Shown here: piece by piece, positions 16,652 through 24,735 of the stretch | Layout: every line of letters starts with the position of its first letter | Position numbering within the stretch: the stretch's first letter is position 1 | Assembly: GCF_011762045.1 (NCBI RefSeq) | Contig: NZ_JAASQS010000011.1 | Span: 1-64,000, forward strand | Length of the DNA: 64,000 bases | DNA from: Rhizomicrobium electricum | Lineage (GTDB): Bacteria > Pseudomonadota > Alphaproteobacteria > Micropepsales > Micropepsaceae | Direction of reading: 5' to 3' | Notes under the pieces: model-generated | What the model saw: only the letters and a program-made list of their open reading frames with translations | The model's database searches: none | What the model was told of the DNA's origin: nothing | Translations under genes and position numbers: made by a program

Positions 16652-17644
16652 TCAGCCGATGTCGATGATCTTCAGGTACACCACCGTCTGATTGAGCAGC
16701 ATGTAGGCGATTTCGCCGAAGGTGATGGGGCCGTCGAAGTTCCCGGTCATCTCGCCTTCGAGTTCCGCATACATGTAGTTGAGGATGCAGTTGCACGAGA
16801 AGACGAGCCCGTCGGCGCCGGTATTGCCGGCGTTTTCGAACGCCTCGACGTAATCGACGATGGGTTCGGCAAACCGGTAGGCGATGCCGGGAAACACCGG
16901 CGCATAGAAGCGGACGGTCCCGGTCGCATCGTCGACCGATTGGATCGAGACGTTGATATGGGCGCCGTTATAGTCGGCGATCAGCGGCAGCTTGGTGTCG
17001 ATCGCGTTCTCGCGGATGTAGCGCGCCAGATTGGCGGGCTGGTCGGCGATCCGACAATCGCCGCTGACCGAAAATCCTTCCTGATCGAACACGATGGTGT
17101 CGCCGTTGCCCGGCCGGAACGGATTGATGATGTCGAGCACCGCCATTTTGCCGGGCTGCAACTCGACATGGAGCACCACCGCGTCGTCGGCGATGGCTTC
17201 GGGCGAACCCGCGAACACTTTCGGTTGCCGCTTACCGATATCGGCGACGTCGACGGCCGCGATCCAGCCGAGCAACGGGCTGTTGAAGACGCCCTCGTAG
17301 CTCTGCACTTCCTTGGCGAAACGGCGGTGCACGTCGCCGCCGCCCGGCACGATCAGTACCGAAAAACCGGAGGCGGGATAATCGGCGCCGATGCCGGCAA
17401 GCCCTTCCGCGGTGTAGCGCTTGATCGTCGCCGTGGTGGCGATGCCGGTGAGGTCGTGCACGAAGATGCGGTCGAGATTGGTCATGCCGCCGTCTTCGGT
17501 CATGAAGGAGACCGCCGTGCCGCCGATCCAGTTGCCCGCCGGAAGCTGCGTCAGCAGCGCTTCGTCTCCGGCCACCAGCAAGATGTTCCCGCTCGCGATC
17601 AGGGCGGTGACGTCTTTGACGGAATAGAGTCCGTTCTTTGCCAT
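16652..17644 (-). CDS. FIST-like sensory protein
   Basis: A 330-residue soluble protein. The C-terminal region (DGLVFSCNC, then GPITFGEIAYML, then NQTVVYL) fits the FIST C-terminal pattern: a Cys-containing strand, a conserved G-E-I, then N-x-T near the end. The N-terminal half, with WIGGTAVSFMTEDGG, is compatible with the FIST N domain. FIST domains are thought to sense small ligands in signalling pathways, but no histidine kinase or GGDEF gene is nearby. A 79-residue gene lies 22 bases upstream on the same strand, so the two probably form an operon. The family call is from pattern recognition only. Confidence 0.5.
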   Translation of the reverse strand: MAKNGLYSVKDVTALIASGNILLVAGDEALLTQLPAGNWIGGTAVSFMTEDGGMTNLDRIFVHDLTGIATTATIKRYTAEGLAGIGADYPASGFSVLIVPGGGDVHRRFAKEVQSYEGVFNSPLLGWIAAVDVADIGKRQPKVFAGSPEAIADDAVVLHVELQPGKMAVLDIINPFRPGNGDTIVFDQEGFSVSGDCRIADQPANLARYIRENAIDTKLPLIADYNGAHINVSIQSVDDATGTVRFYAPVFPGIAYRFAEPIVDYVEAFENAGNTGADGLVFSCNCILNYMYAELEGEMTGNFDGPITFGEIAYMLLNQTVVYLKIIDIG

Positions 17645-17666
17645 TTTGGGAGCCCTTTCGATGCGG

Positions 17667-17906
17667 TCAGCTGAAGATCGCGCGGAGGTCCTGCGCGGCG
17701 ATCTTCTCGTTCTTCTTGAAGAAATCGTAGATCTCGTCGCCGAACTTCTGCACGGCGGCGGGCGAGCCGTCCTTGGCGACTTCCATTGCGATGCGGGTCA
17801 TCATGATCTTCATGCCGAGGGCAGACCACGGCCGCTTGATTTTGCCCACGGCGACGGCGTTCCAGTTGGGGTGGGTTCTCGGCGGCAGTCCTGCAACCTC
17901 GGTCAT
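17667..17906 (-). CDS. Small conserved-looking protein, 79 residues, unknown function
   Basis: GGAG lies six bases before the ATG. The sequence is soluble, with a PxTHPNWNAVAVGKIKRPW-type N-terminus and a charged helical C-terminus (KFGDEIYDFFKKNEKI). I do not recognise a family. It precedes the FIST-like gene by 22 bases, and both probably share a transcript. The 250 bases upstream (17907-18159) contain no further gene that I can support. Confidence 0.5.
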   Translation of the reverse strand: MTEVAGLPPRTHPNWNAVAVGKIKRPWSALGMKIMMTRIAMEVAKDGSPAAVQKFGDEIYDFFKKNEKIAAQDLRAIFS

Positions 17907-18159
17907 GTGATTCTCCAGCGTGTCGTCTGGTTCGGTGCCGACGAGAACGGTATGGAGGGCAGGTAAAGAAACTGCGTATCTGTCGCAAGATTGTATGAGG
18001 CAACAACGAACAAAACCGGCGCTCGCCTCTCTCTGCGTAGTACTACCTATGCCCGTCGAACCGCCTCTCGCGGGCGAAGGTTTTGCGGGTCCGGGCCGCC
18101 CGTTTTCTCCTTAACGTGGAATTAGCCGCCGTTTTCTAGGATATCCTGGCTGCATTGGG

Positions 18160-19233
18160 ATGACCTTCATGGCGTCTGCCGATCAAAAAAGTACTGCTCC
18201 TCAGCGGCTGTCGGTCGAGGAACTCGAGCGGGTTCTGTGGTCCCATTCGGCGTTCGTCTCGCGGGTGGCGGGCGGACGGCGGGCGCAGCTCAAATCCTGC
18301 GATCTGAAGGGCGCCAACCTGTCCAATCGCGTTCTGTCCGATGCCGATCTGTCCGGCTCGGTGTTGAGCGGTGCCGCCTTGCGCTTTACCGAATTCGTCG
18401 GCGCCAATCTCTACTGCTGCGACCTGCGCGGGGCCGATGCGAGCTACGCCAATTTCAGTCATGCCGATCTGCGCGGAGCGATCCTTACGGGCTGTAATCT
18501 CGCCCACGCCCGGCTGAACTGCGCCGATTGCCGTCCCGGCCGGATGCTGCAATCGGGCGAAAGCGGATTGCGCGACGTGATCGATCCGCATGTCGCCAGC
18601 GCCAGTTTCAGCCGCAGCCTGCTCAGCGACGTCGATTTCGAGAATGCCCATCTGGAAGGGGCGGATTTCTCCGGCGCTATCATCGAGGCGTCGCGGTTCA
18701 AGGGCGCCAGTCTCAAGAACGCGGTGTTTCAGGATGCGGTGCTGAGCGGCGTCGATCTTGCCGATCTGCCGGCTTCGGCGCTGAAGACCTGCATCGTGGC
18801 GCCGTCGGAACGTTCGGTGTCGGCGCGCGTGCACCAACTCGAAAAGCTCACGCTGCACCAGCATTGGATCGCCACCGACGGGCGCGAAGGCATTGCCGCC
18901 GTGTTCGACGGCGAGGATTTGCGCCCGCTCGCCGACGTGGTGCGCACCGCGAAGCTGACGGCGATCTCCGCCAAGGGCGCCATCGGCGTGGTGATGGATT
19001 TTTCCGGCTGCGAGCTTCAGGGCGCCAATTTGGAAAATGCCGATCTTCGCGGCGCCAGCTTCGAGAACGCCGATTTGCGCGGCGTACGCTTCCACAACGC
19101 CCGCCTCGATCATGCCCGCTTCAAGGGCGCCGACCTGCGCCCGCTCAAACTGCATTCGGGCGACTATCTCGCGTGCGATTTCACCGGCGCCGCCCTCGCC
19201 GAAGACCAGCTGGAAACCGCGATCCGGGCGTGA
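18160..19233 (+). CDS. Pentapeptide-repeat protein
   Basis: A 357-residue protein with two blocks of A[D/N]LxG-type pentapeptide repeats. One block runs from about 45 to 125 (for example DLKGANLSN, DLRGADASYANF), with further repeats to about 215. The second runs from about 285 to 335 (LQGANLENADLRGASF). The region between is not repetitive. Repeat blocks fold as a right-handed quadrilateral helix; some such proteins mimic DNA, but no function can be assigned here. In-frame ATGs at 18160 and 18169 are both possible starts, and neither has a strong ribosome binding site. No signal peptide is visible. Confidence 0.7.
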   Translation: MTFMASADQKSTAPQRLSVEELERVLWSHSAFVSRVAGGRRAQLKSCDLKGANLSNRVLSDADLSGSVLSGAALRFTEFVGANLYCCDLRGADASYANFSHADLRGAILTGCNLAHARLNCADCRPGRMLQSGESGLRDVIDPHVASASFSRSLLSDVDFENAHLEGADFSGAIIEASRFKGASLKNAVFQDAVLSGVDLADLPASALKTCIVAPSERSVSARVHQLEKLTLHQHWIATDGREGIAAVFDGEDLRPLADVVRTAKLTAISAKGAIGVVMDFSGCELQGANLENADLRGASFENADLRGVRFHNARLDHARFKGADLRPLKLHSGDYLACDFTGAALAEDQLETAIRA

Positions 19234-19244
19234 TTTCGGTACAC

Positions 19245-19441
19245 TGTCATCCCCGGCGAGCAACAGGCGCGAAGCGACTGTGCGAGGGAAGGGGACCCAG
19301 GTCGTCGCGGCAGCCACGCTGGAGGAGGAAAAGCAGATCTGTACCGTCTCTCGACGATCATTTTTGTAGGAAGCCCCTGGATTCCCTTCCCCTCCCAACC
19401 TTCGCTGCTCCGCGGCTGCGGCCGGTCGGCCGGGAATGACA
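19245..19441. repeat. Intergenic palindromic element with TGTCATCCC-type ends
   Basis: It begins TGTCATCCCCGG and ends GCCGGGAATGACA, so its ends are near inverted repeats. Internally, GAAGGGGACCCAGG faces CCTGGATTCCCTTCCCC. The ends resemble those of the element at 61923-62072, suggesting a dispersed intergenic repeat family that can form a long hairpin. Confidence 0.55.
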
Positions 19442-19499
19442 TGTTGGGATGCCGCCGCCGGGTGTAGAATGGCGGCGCCTTCAACCGTTGGAGGATGCC

Positions 19500-19679
19500 A
19501 TGACATCCAAACCGGATTCGATGGAAGCGTTGAAGATCATGAGCGATTATCTCGCCGCCATCGAGAAGCACGAAGATCAGAGTGTCTATCTCCGCTGCGC
19601 CGCAATGTGTTCCGGCCTGTCGGCGGTGGTCTACGAACTCAGAGCCTTGCGCGAAACGGTGGCGGCGAAGACACCGTAG
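19500..19679 (+). CDS. Small helical protein, 59 residues, unknown function
   Basis: A perfect GGAGG lies five bases before the ATG at 19500; a longer in-frame start at 19449 would place this site inside the gene. The protein is soluble and likely helical (SMEALKIMSDYLAAIEKHED), with two cysteines near residues 33 and 37. I do not recognise a family. Confidence 0.5.
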   Translation: MTSKPDSMEALKIMSDYLAAIEKHEDQSVYLRCAAMCSGLSAVVYELRALRETVAAKTP

Positions 19680-19724
19680 TATCCGCTTCCCCTTATTTCC
19701 TCTCTGACGGAACGCGCGCAATTA

Positions 19725-20273
19725 TCACGGCGTGCGCGGCGGGATGATTTCGCCGTTGGGCATGCGCCGGCCGCCGGGCGGGACGGCCCCGCAATCGTCG
19801 GATAGGCGCGTCATCTCGTAGAGCGAGATCATCGCAAGAGAGGTGCCGGCCAGCGGCACGCGGAGCGTCACCTTGCGGCGGCCGTTCGGGTCGGTTTCGA
19901 CGGCGATCTCGGTCGGATCCCGTCTGGCGCCGACGGTGCAGTGCGCAACGGCCGTGTATCCGTTTCGGCGCGTCACGACGTCGGCGAAGGTGCAATCGGT
20001 CGGCAACAGGTTCGCCGGATCCATTTCCTTGGCGCCGCCGTCCGGCACGCAGAGCTGAAACATCGGCATGGATTGCGCCAGACTTGCGTCGGCCAGCCGC
20101 TGCAGTTCTTGTTCCGGCAGATTGCCTGCGCCTTTGCCGAGAAACGCGCCGGCATTGGTGGCACCGCGGAATTCATAAAGACCGGGTTTGCTCGCCGGCA
20201 GCGACGGCAACGCGCCCGCAACCGCCGCTGCGGCCAGACCGGCTCCGATCAAACTCCATCGCGCAATTTTCAT
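19725..20273 (-). CDS. Periplasmic DUF3617-like protein
   Basis: A 182-residue protein with an N-terminal signal peptide or anchor (MKIARWSLIGAGLAAAAVAGAL). It then has KPGLYEFRG, a Cys-containing segment (LCVPDG), TDCTF, AHCTVG and a final SDDCGAV. The KPGLYE opening and paired cysteines resemble the DUF3617 family of periplasmic proteins. The ATG at 20273 follows a G-rich ribosome binding site. An earlier in-frame start would add a non-signal N-terminus and is less likely. Function unknown. Confidence 0.5.
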   Translation of the reverse strand: MKIARWSLIGAGLAAAAVAGALPSLPASKPGLYEFRGATNAGAFLGKGAGNLPEQELQRLADASLAQSMPMFQLCVPDGGAKEMDPANLLPTDCTFADVVTRRNGYTAVAHCTVGARRDPTEIAVETDPNGRRKVTLRVPLAGTSLAMISLYEMTRLSDDCGAVPPGGRRMPNGEIIPPRTP

Positions 20274-20455
20274 GGCTCCCCCCACCCACATGCCGGGCAT
20301 GATAGCACGCCTTTGGGGGACTGGGTTCCGAGATGATTCCCGCGCCCCCCGGCATCTCCATCGTTTCTCCCTCGCGGAACAGAGCCGGTTGAACCCGCCG
20401 CCAATTGCAGTCATTCGTTGGAACGTTCACGCTGGGAAAAAGCAGCCCGAATTGG

Positions 20456-21127
20456 TCATACACCATCTCCATTCGCGCTGAAGTTCTCAGCGCGAAACAG
20501 CTGATATGCGGGAATCTCTCGAATTGGGACAAATGGGGGATTATAGGTTCCCACCTGCTTCAGACACGGCATGATGCCTTCAATACCGCGGCTGATGGGA
20601 TTGGATGTCACTGCTAATGAACAGTCCAATATAGAAAAGCGGTCATCCGGCGTTTCTTCGGAAATTAGATTGGCGCTCGCTAGATTCTCTATATCTGAGA
20701 TGTACGCCATTAGCGGCCACTGAAAAGATGGAAGTGAGTGTTCGCCTTTTAGTTGGAGAACAGATTGGAATCGGCGTTCATCAGTTGAACGATCAGCAGG
20801 TTTGAGAAAATCAAGCCAATCATATGGGAGGGTAAAACCCGGCTTATAACCAGGAACGAACCCAAGCAGTCCAACGAGCGCACTATTGCCCTCCCTCGTT
20901 ATGAGGATTGCATCGCCCCAGCTCTTGCCAGTCCATCGAGACCCTTGCCCCAAACCGAGCGTGTCCACCCAAGTTGTTTCGAGCACTGTGGACGCAGCTC
21001 TTTTTCTACCGCTCACTGATACTTTAAGCGTTAAGCGGTATCGCAATGTGTGCTTGCCTGTAAAAACACCGCAGCCGGACAGGCTGGCAAGCGCTGCTGC
21101 AGACTCTATGAAATGCCGACGCTTCAT
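20456..21127 (-). CDS. Putative lipoprotein, 223 residues, unknown function
   Basis: The N-terminus MKRRHFIESAAALASLSGCGVF has a basic start, a hydrophobic stretch and a lipobox-like LSGC with Cys19, so export and lipidation are likely. The rest shows no motif that I recognise. The gene is clearly more AT-rich than the hopanoid genes on either side and lies in a repeat-rich stretch (20456-23838), which suggests acquired DNA. Confidence 0.5.
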   Translation of the reverse strand: MKRRHFIESAAALASLSGCGVFTGKHTLRYRLTLKVSVSGRKRAASTVLETTWVDTLGLGQGSRWTGKSWGDAILITREGNSALVGLLGFVPGYKPGFTLPYDWLDFLKPADRSTDERRFQSVLQLKGEHSLPSFQWPLMAYISDIENLASANLISEETPDDRFSILDCSLAVTSNPISRGIEGIMPCLKQVGTYNPPFVPIREIPAYQLFRAENFSANGDGV

Positions 21128-21283
21128 TTCATCCCCCCAACAATAGTGTGATTGTCACCGGTATCCCGCTACGCTGTCCAGGCATCGGATCGTCAAAGTC
21201 CCTATTGGCTAATACTGCCCCACCTGCACTTTATCCGTTGTCTGGGGTTAGCGTCTTTCGAGACGGTCTCGGCTACGTCCGGG

Positions 21284-21364
21284 TTTGGCGCTAGGTCGCC
21301 GTCCGACCTACGTCCGGAAACGTCCCTGAACTCGCCGTTGAGAGAACTTCGCAAAGGCGCCAAA
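21284..21364. repeat. TGGCGC-ended repeat element, copy 1
   Basis: An 81-base element with inverted ends TTTGGCGC and GCGCCAAA. Its interior is nearly identical in many positions to copy 2 (shared TAGGTCGCCGTC and ACTCGCCGTTGAGAGA). It lies upstream of the 223-residue lipoprotein gene. Confidence 0.65.
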
Positions 21365-21384
21365 ACCGGTCCTTGCGAAAAAAT

Positions 21385-21591
21385 CTAATTGGATTTGCCA
21401 ACAGGCATGTCGACCGCGACGGCATGCGTCTTTATCGGAACGAGAGCCAAGCCTACCAGCACGACCACTCCGACAACGACGGCCCATTTCAGGTTAGCTC
21501 GAAAAACCTTGCGGGCGACAACGCCGCACACCAGTGCGAGAAGGGCCGCAATTGCGAGGTCCATCGCGATATAGCTAATCATCTGGTTCAT
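21385..21591 (-). CDS. Small two-span membrane protein, 68 residues
   Basis: Two hydrophobic segments, about residues 8-27 and 34-53, are joined by a short basic loop (RKVFRANLK). GGAGG precedes the ATG by eight bases. No family is recognised. The gene lies between repeat copies 1 and 2. Confidence 0.5.
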   Translation of the reverse strand: MNQMISYIAMDLAIAALLALVCGVVARKVFRANLKWAVVVGVVVLVGLALVPIKTHAVAVDMPVGKSN

Positions 21592-21655
21592 GTCGCAACC
21601 CTCCCATTCGCGAGTATGCCCGATAATACGACAGCATAAACGGGGATGGCGGAAA

Positions 21656-21734
21656 TTGGCGCTAGGTCGCCGTCGGACCTACTTCTGTTTCTGACCCTAA
21701 ACTCGCCGTTGAGAGATGGTCGCAGAAGCGCCAA
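21656..21734. repeat. TGGCGC-ended repeat element, copy 2
   Basis: A 79-base element with ends TTGGCGC and GCGCCAA. It is the closest relative of copy 1, and both are followed by ACACCGG/AAACCGG-like flanks. Confidence 0.65.
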
Positions 21735-21775
21735 CACCGGACATCGTAGCCACCCCGGACTCCGATCCGCCGATG

Positions 21776-22000
21776 CTAATGTCCTAATAGGTTTCGTAGG
21801 GCGGGAGAGTCGATCACGAGGTCTTCCCCGAGTCTACGGCAGAACTCTGCATACTCTGTCGGGTTCTTTTTCCATTGGATCGCGGGAATGTCTATTGCAG
21901 TATAAAGTTCGCGATAATCGGGCATTAGTCGATAAACATTGATTTTTCTGGCTTTTTCGTCAACTTCGATCTCGTGGCTATAGTTCGCAATTTTGGCCAC
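21776..22000 (-). CDS. Small hypothetical protein, about 74 residues
   Basis: The GTG at 22000 follows AAGGAC. The frame is open to an ATG at 22048, giving 90 residues, but the extra N-terminus (LLPCSGWATLLKGR) looks unnatural. The product is soluble and charged, with VDEKARKINVYRL and PTEYAEFCRRLGEDL segments. No family is recognised. Confidence 0.4.
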   Translation of the reverse strand: MAKIANYSHEIEVDEKARKINVYRLMPDYRELYTAIDIPAIQWKKNPTEYAEFCRRLGEDLVIDSPALRNLLGH

Positions 22001-22086
22001 GGCCCGTCCTTTCAACAATGTCGCCCAGCCAGAGCATGGCAGCAACACGTCAACGCGTCGAGCACATGAAGGCCCATGTCTGAAAG

Positions 22087-22163
22087 TGGCGCGTTTCCGC
22101 CGTCGCCACGACGTCCGGAATCAGTTCAACTTCGGACCTAGGCCAACCGGCGACTTGGCGCCA
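22087..22163. repeat. TGGCGC-ended repeat element, copy 3
   Basis: A 77-base element beginning TGGCGCG and ending GGCGCCA. Its left part, TTCCGCCG, matches copy 5. It lies in the gap between two small genes. Confidence 0.55.
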
Positions 22164-22223
22164 GAAGTGGACATTCCAAGCCCGCCTTTTAAAACGGCAA
22201 TGCGCAACATTCGGGGGGAGTAA

Positions 22224-22472
22224 ATGGGCAGAGGTTGTGCTGTGGCGTTGTTCGGCTGGTTGGGTGTGGTTCTGCTTGCTCAGGGCTACCTCATCATCAA
22301 CGTCGTCTCTGCCACGATAAAAGCTGACTTGCGCTTCGCTCTCTGGGGTGGCGGCGATGTACGCGGCCTGTTCAGTTTCGACGTCTTGTTTCTTGAGCTG
22401 ATGTTGTTAGTCCCACTGGCTATCCTGCTGGTTCTATGGCGTGCGAGGCGTTCCCGAAATCGCGTCTCGTAA
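22224..22472 (+). CDS. Small two-span membrane protein, 82 residues
   Basis: GGGGGGAG lies four bases before the ATG. Hydrophobic segments cover about residues 5-28 and 53-72, followed by a basic tail (RARRSRNR). No family is recognised. Composition and setting match the repeat-rich insert. Confidence 0.5.
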   Translation: MGRGCAVALFGWLGVVLLAQGYLIINVVSATIKADLRFALWGGGDVRGLFSFDVLFLELMLLVPLAILLVLWRARRSRNRVS

Positions 22473-22482
22473 TCTCCGTTTC

Positions 22483-22559
22483 TGGCGCGTTCCGGCCCAA
22501 ACGGCTACTTCCGATCCCGGACCGATTCCAGACATTGGCCGGACGGCGGTTCGGCGCCA
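22483..22559. repeat. TGGCGC-ended repeat element, copy 4
   Basis: A 77-base element with TGGCGC and GCGCCA ends. It is closely similar to copy 5 over its whole length (shared AAACGGCTA, then CCAGACAT). Confidence 0.65.
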
Positions 22560-22591
22560 ACTCCGGCCATTCCCGAAGCGTTCGTCGAAAG

Positions 22592-23014
22592 CTATTTGCG
22601 CGGTAGCTTGAAAGCGCGCGCCTCATCCAGGCACACGGCCAAGACTGCGACTTTGCCTTCAGTTCCTTCGGAGACCTGCGTCCCCGGTGGTCTTGGTGCG
22701 CGCAGCCGCTTTGCCACTTCCTTCGCTTTGCCAACCACTGCTTCCAGTGCCGCCGGATCGAGCGATACATATTCGATTGCAAGCCCGACGCTGGAGTCCA
22801 ATTTGTCGAGTTCTCCGCCGCTAAAATACTCGTGCACGCATCGATAAAAGAGATAGTCGCGCCAAGCTTCGGTTGTGTTAGGTCCTTTCTTCGCGGTGGA
22901 AGCGCTCGCCGATTGCACGGACGGCAGTCCGCTCCCCACGCCGACGACAACACACAGAAACAGCCGAATAGCCAGTTTGGATTTCCCGGCTTTGAGCGCC
23001 GAACCATCGGGCAT
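22592..23014 (-). CDS. Secreted protein, 140 residues, possible Tai4-like fold
   Basis: A strong AGGAGG lies seven bases before the ATG at 23014. There is a hydrophobic signal region (about residues 16-36). The mature part has two conserved-looking cysteines, in LFYRCVHEY and AVCLDEAR, on helical segments. The overall pattern is reminiscent of the Tai4 immunity family of type VI secretion amidases, but the match is weak and no effector gene is present. Treat it as an unassigned periplasmic protein. Confidence 0.45.
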   Translation of the reverse strand: MPDGSALKAGKSKLAIRLFLCVVVGVGSGLPSVQSASASTAKKGPNTTEAWRDYLFYRCVHEYFSGGELDKLDSSVGLAIEYVSLDPAALEAVVGKAKEVAKRLRAPRPPGTQVSEGTEGKVAVLAVCLDEARAFKLPRK

Positions 23015-23083
23015 GCCCGCCCCTCCTATCAACTAGTGCCGTAGACTATCGCACGACCCAACGCCCCGGCGAATGACCGTTCA

Positions 23084-23160
23084 TGGCGCGATTCCGCCGA
23101 AACGGCTAGGTCCGTTCCTAGACCGTTTCCAGACATAGCCTGGGCGGCGGGAAGGCGCCA
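23084..23160. repeat. TGGCGC-ended repeat element, copy 5
   Basis: A 77-base element with TGGCGC and GCGCCA ends and the same interior as copy 4. This is the last of five copies within 1.9 kb. Confidence 0.65.
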
Positions 23161-23229
23161 CAACTCGCCGTTCCTTCCGTGCGCCGCTTGGCTTACCTTC
23201 CAGAAGTTTTGGATCGAAGGCCAGCCGAC

Positions 23230-23462
23230 ATGCCCACTTTGGACTTAACCTCGCTGGCGCAAACAACTGTGATCGTTACCGCCGCCGATGCGTTTCTTGC
23301 GGAGGGGCACGCTGCAATCAGTCTCACCTTTTCCGACGGTACTTGTACTTAGTGTTTGAGTTCGCACCCAACATCAAACTCCAAGTCTTCAATTTCACGG
23401 GCTATGAGATTTGGACAATCCGGTTTGCAGATGGCCGCGTGCACTATTCCAACTACGCCTGA
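23230..23462 (+). pseudogene. Possible frameshifted small gene
   Basis: An ATG frame at 23230-23352 encodes 40 residues ending FSDGTCT. Its TAG overlaps a GTG opening a second 36-residue frame to 23462 (VFEFAPNIKLQVFNF, then IRFADGRVHYSNYA). Both parts read like natural protein, and together they may be one gene broken by a frameshift. Neither half has a good ribosome binding site and no family is recognised, so this is a weak call. Confidence 0.25.
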
Positions 23463-23622
23463 GGGCGGGTATGGGAGGTTTTGGCGCAAGTCGGTCCCAA
23501 AGCAATGTCCGCGGTCGTATCCGCTCCCGACCATCTTGAATCTGGCGAAAGTGCACCTACCTCTCTGGAGCTGTTTGACCGCACGGGAGAGGATCGACGA
23601 ACGCGTCGCAATCGCGGCTGTA

Positions 23623-23655
23623 GTTTAGAACGATTCGATTTCGATTCGGGACGCC
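23623..23655 (-). repeat. 33-bp GAATCGAAATCGAAT repeat, copy 1
   Basis: The reverse complement reads GCGTCC, then GAATCGAAATCGAAT, then CGTTCTAAACT. It is nearly identical to 62191-62223 and 62268-62300. The 375 bases between 23463 and 23838 otherwise hold no gene that I can support. Confidence 0.65.
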
Positions 23656-23838
23656 CGGCCGTTCGTGGGCGTTTTCTATCGCCGGAATCGCAAGGCAATT
23701 TTTGTGACGGTTTCGCGGCTTAGGCCCGAAATTCGGGAATTGAATTCACGTTTTTGCAGATCGCATTTGCGTCTTGGGGTTTGAGGGTTTTACGGCTGTA
23801 GTTTAGACTTATTCTGAAACATCAGCCGGAGCCCGCCT

Positions 23839-24726
23839 GTGACGCTTGCTTTGCCGAACCTCCGCTTTGACCCCATCGACGTGCCCGAGGGTCCGGTCCG
23901 GCTGGGCTCGCCGGAGCATCTCCGCCTGTTGTGCAAGACGCTGCTGGAGACCTTCAATCCCTACAAGCCGGCGGTGATCGACTGGCCCAAACTGGACGCC
24001 AAGACCCAGGACCTCATCACGTCGTTGCCGATCTGGGATATCGCGGTGCAGACCGAGAACCGCGCCGGCGTCTGGGTCGGGTCCTATGCCGACAAGGCCC
24101 GCGATCCGCTGCTGCGCCAAGCGGTCGAACTCAATGCCTTCGAGGAACGCCGCCACCGCCATGTGCTGGCCAATCTGGTCGAGGCCTACGGCATCGCGCT
24201 AAAACCCGAGCCGGCCTATCCGGCGCCCAGGGACCCGGAATGGGCGTTCGTTCAGGTCGGATTTTCCGAATGCATCGACAGCTTCTTCGCGTTCGGCCTG
24301 TTCGAAGCGGCCCGCCGCACCGGCTTCTTCCCGCCCGAACTGGTCGACACCTTCGAGCCGGTGATCGCCGAGGAGGGGCGCCACATCCTCTTTTTCGTCA
24401 ACTGGCTCGCCTGGCATCGTCGCACCATGCCGGCGTGGCGCCGGCCCTGGTTCGAGCTGAAGGTGGCCGTGATCTGGGCCTATCTGATCCTGGAGCGGAT
24501 CGGTATCGCCTCCAACATCGGCGAGGGCGACAAGCAATCGAATTTCACCGTTAACGGTGCCGACCAGCTCGGCGTCGACATCACCCCGGCCGCGCTGATG
24601 GACCTCTGCCTCGCCGAAAACGACCGCAGGCTGGGGGTTTACGACAACCGCCTGTTGCGGCCGACCCTGGTTCCGGCCATGGTGCGGCTGATCCGGCGCT
24701 TTCTGCCGGAGCCCCAAAAGCGCTAA
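23839..24726 (+). CDS. Ferritin-like di-iron protein heading the hopanoid operon
   Basis: A 295-residue protein (GTG start) with two EXXH motifs, E103-R-R-H106 and E179-G-R-H182. A further Glu lies between them in FSECIDSF (E144). This is the ligand set of ferritin-like di-iron carboxylate enzymes. A hydrophobic C-terminal region (VAVIWAYLILERIGIA) could be membrane-associated. hpnL follows nine bases later, and the next genes overlap, so this is the first gene of the hpnLABCDE transcript. A role as an oxidase or desaturase acting on hopanoids or their precursors is inferred from context only. Confidence 0.65.
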   Translation: MTLALPNLRFDPIDVPEGPVRLGSPEHLRLLCKTLLETFNPYKPAVIDWPKLDAKTQDLITSLPIWDIAVQTENRAGVWVGSYADKARDPLLRQAVELNAFEERRHRHVLANLVEAYGIALKPEPAYPAPRDPEWAFVQVGFSECIDSFFAFGLFEAARRTGFFPPELVDTFEPVIAEEGRHILFFVNWLAWHRRTMPAWRRPWFELKVAVIWAYLILERIGIASNIGEGDKQSNFTVNGADQLGVDITPAALMDLCLAENDRRLGVYDNRLLRPTLVPAMVRLIRRFLPEPQKR

Positions 24727-24735
24727 GAACGCGGC

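Noticed and set aside
22592..23014. Type VI secretion immunity protein (Tai4)
   Set aside because: Only a loose helix-and-cysteine resemblance, and no effector or T6SS gene nearby; kept as an unknown exported protein.
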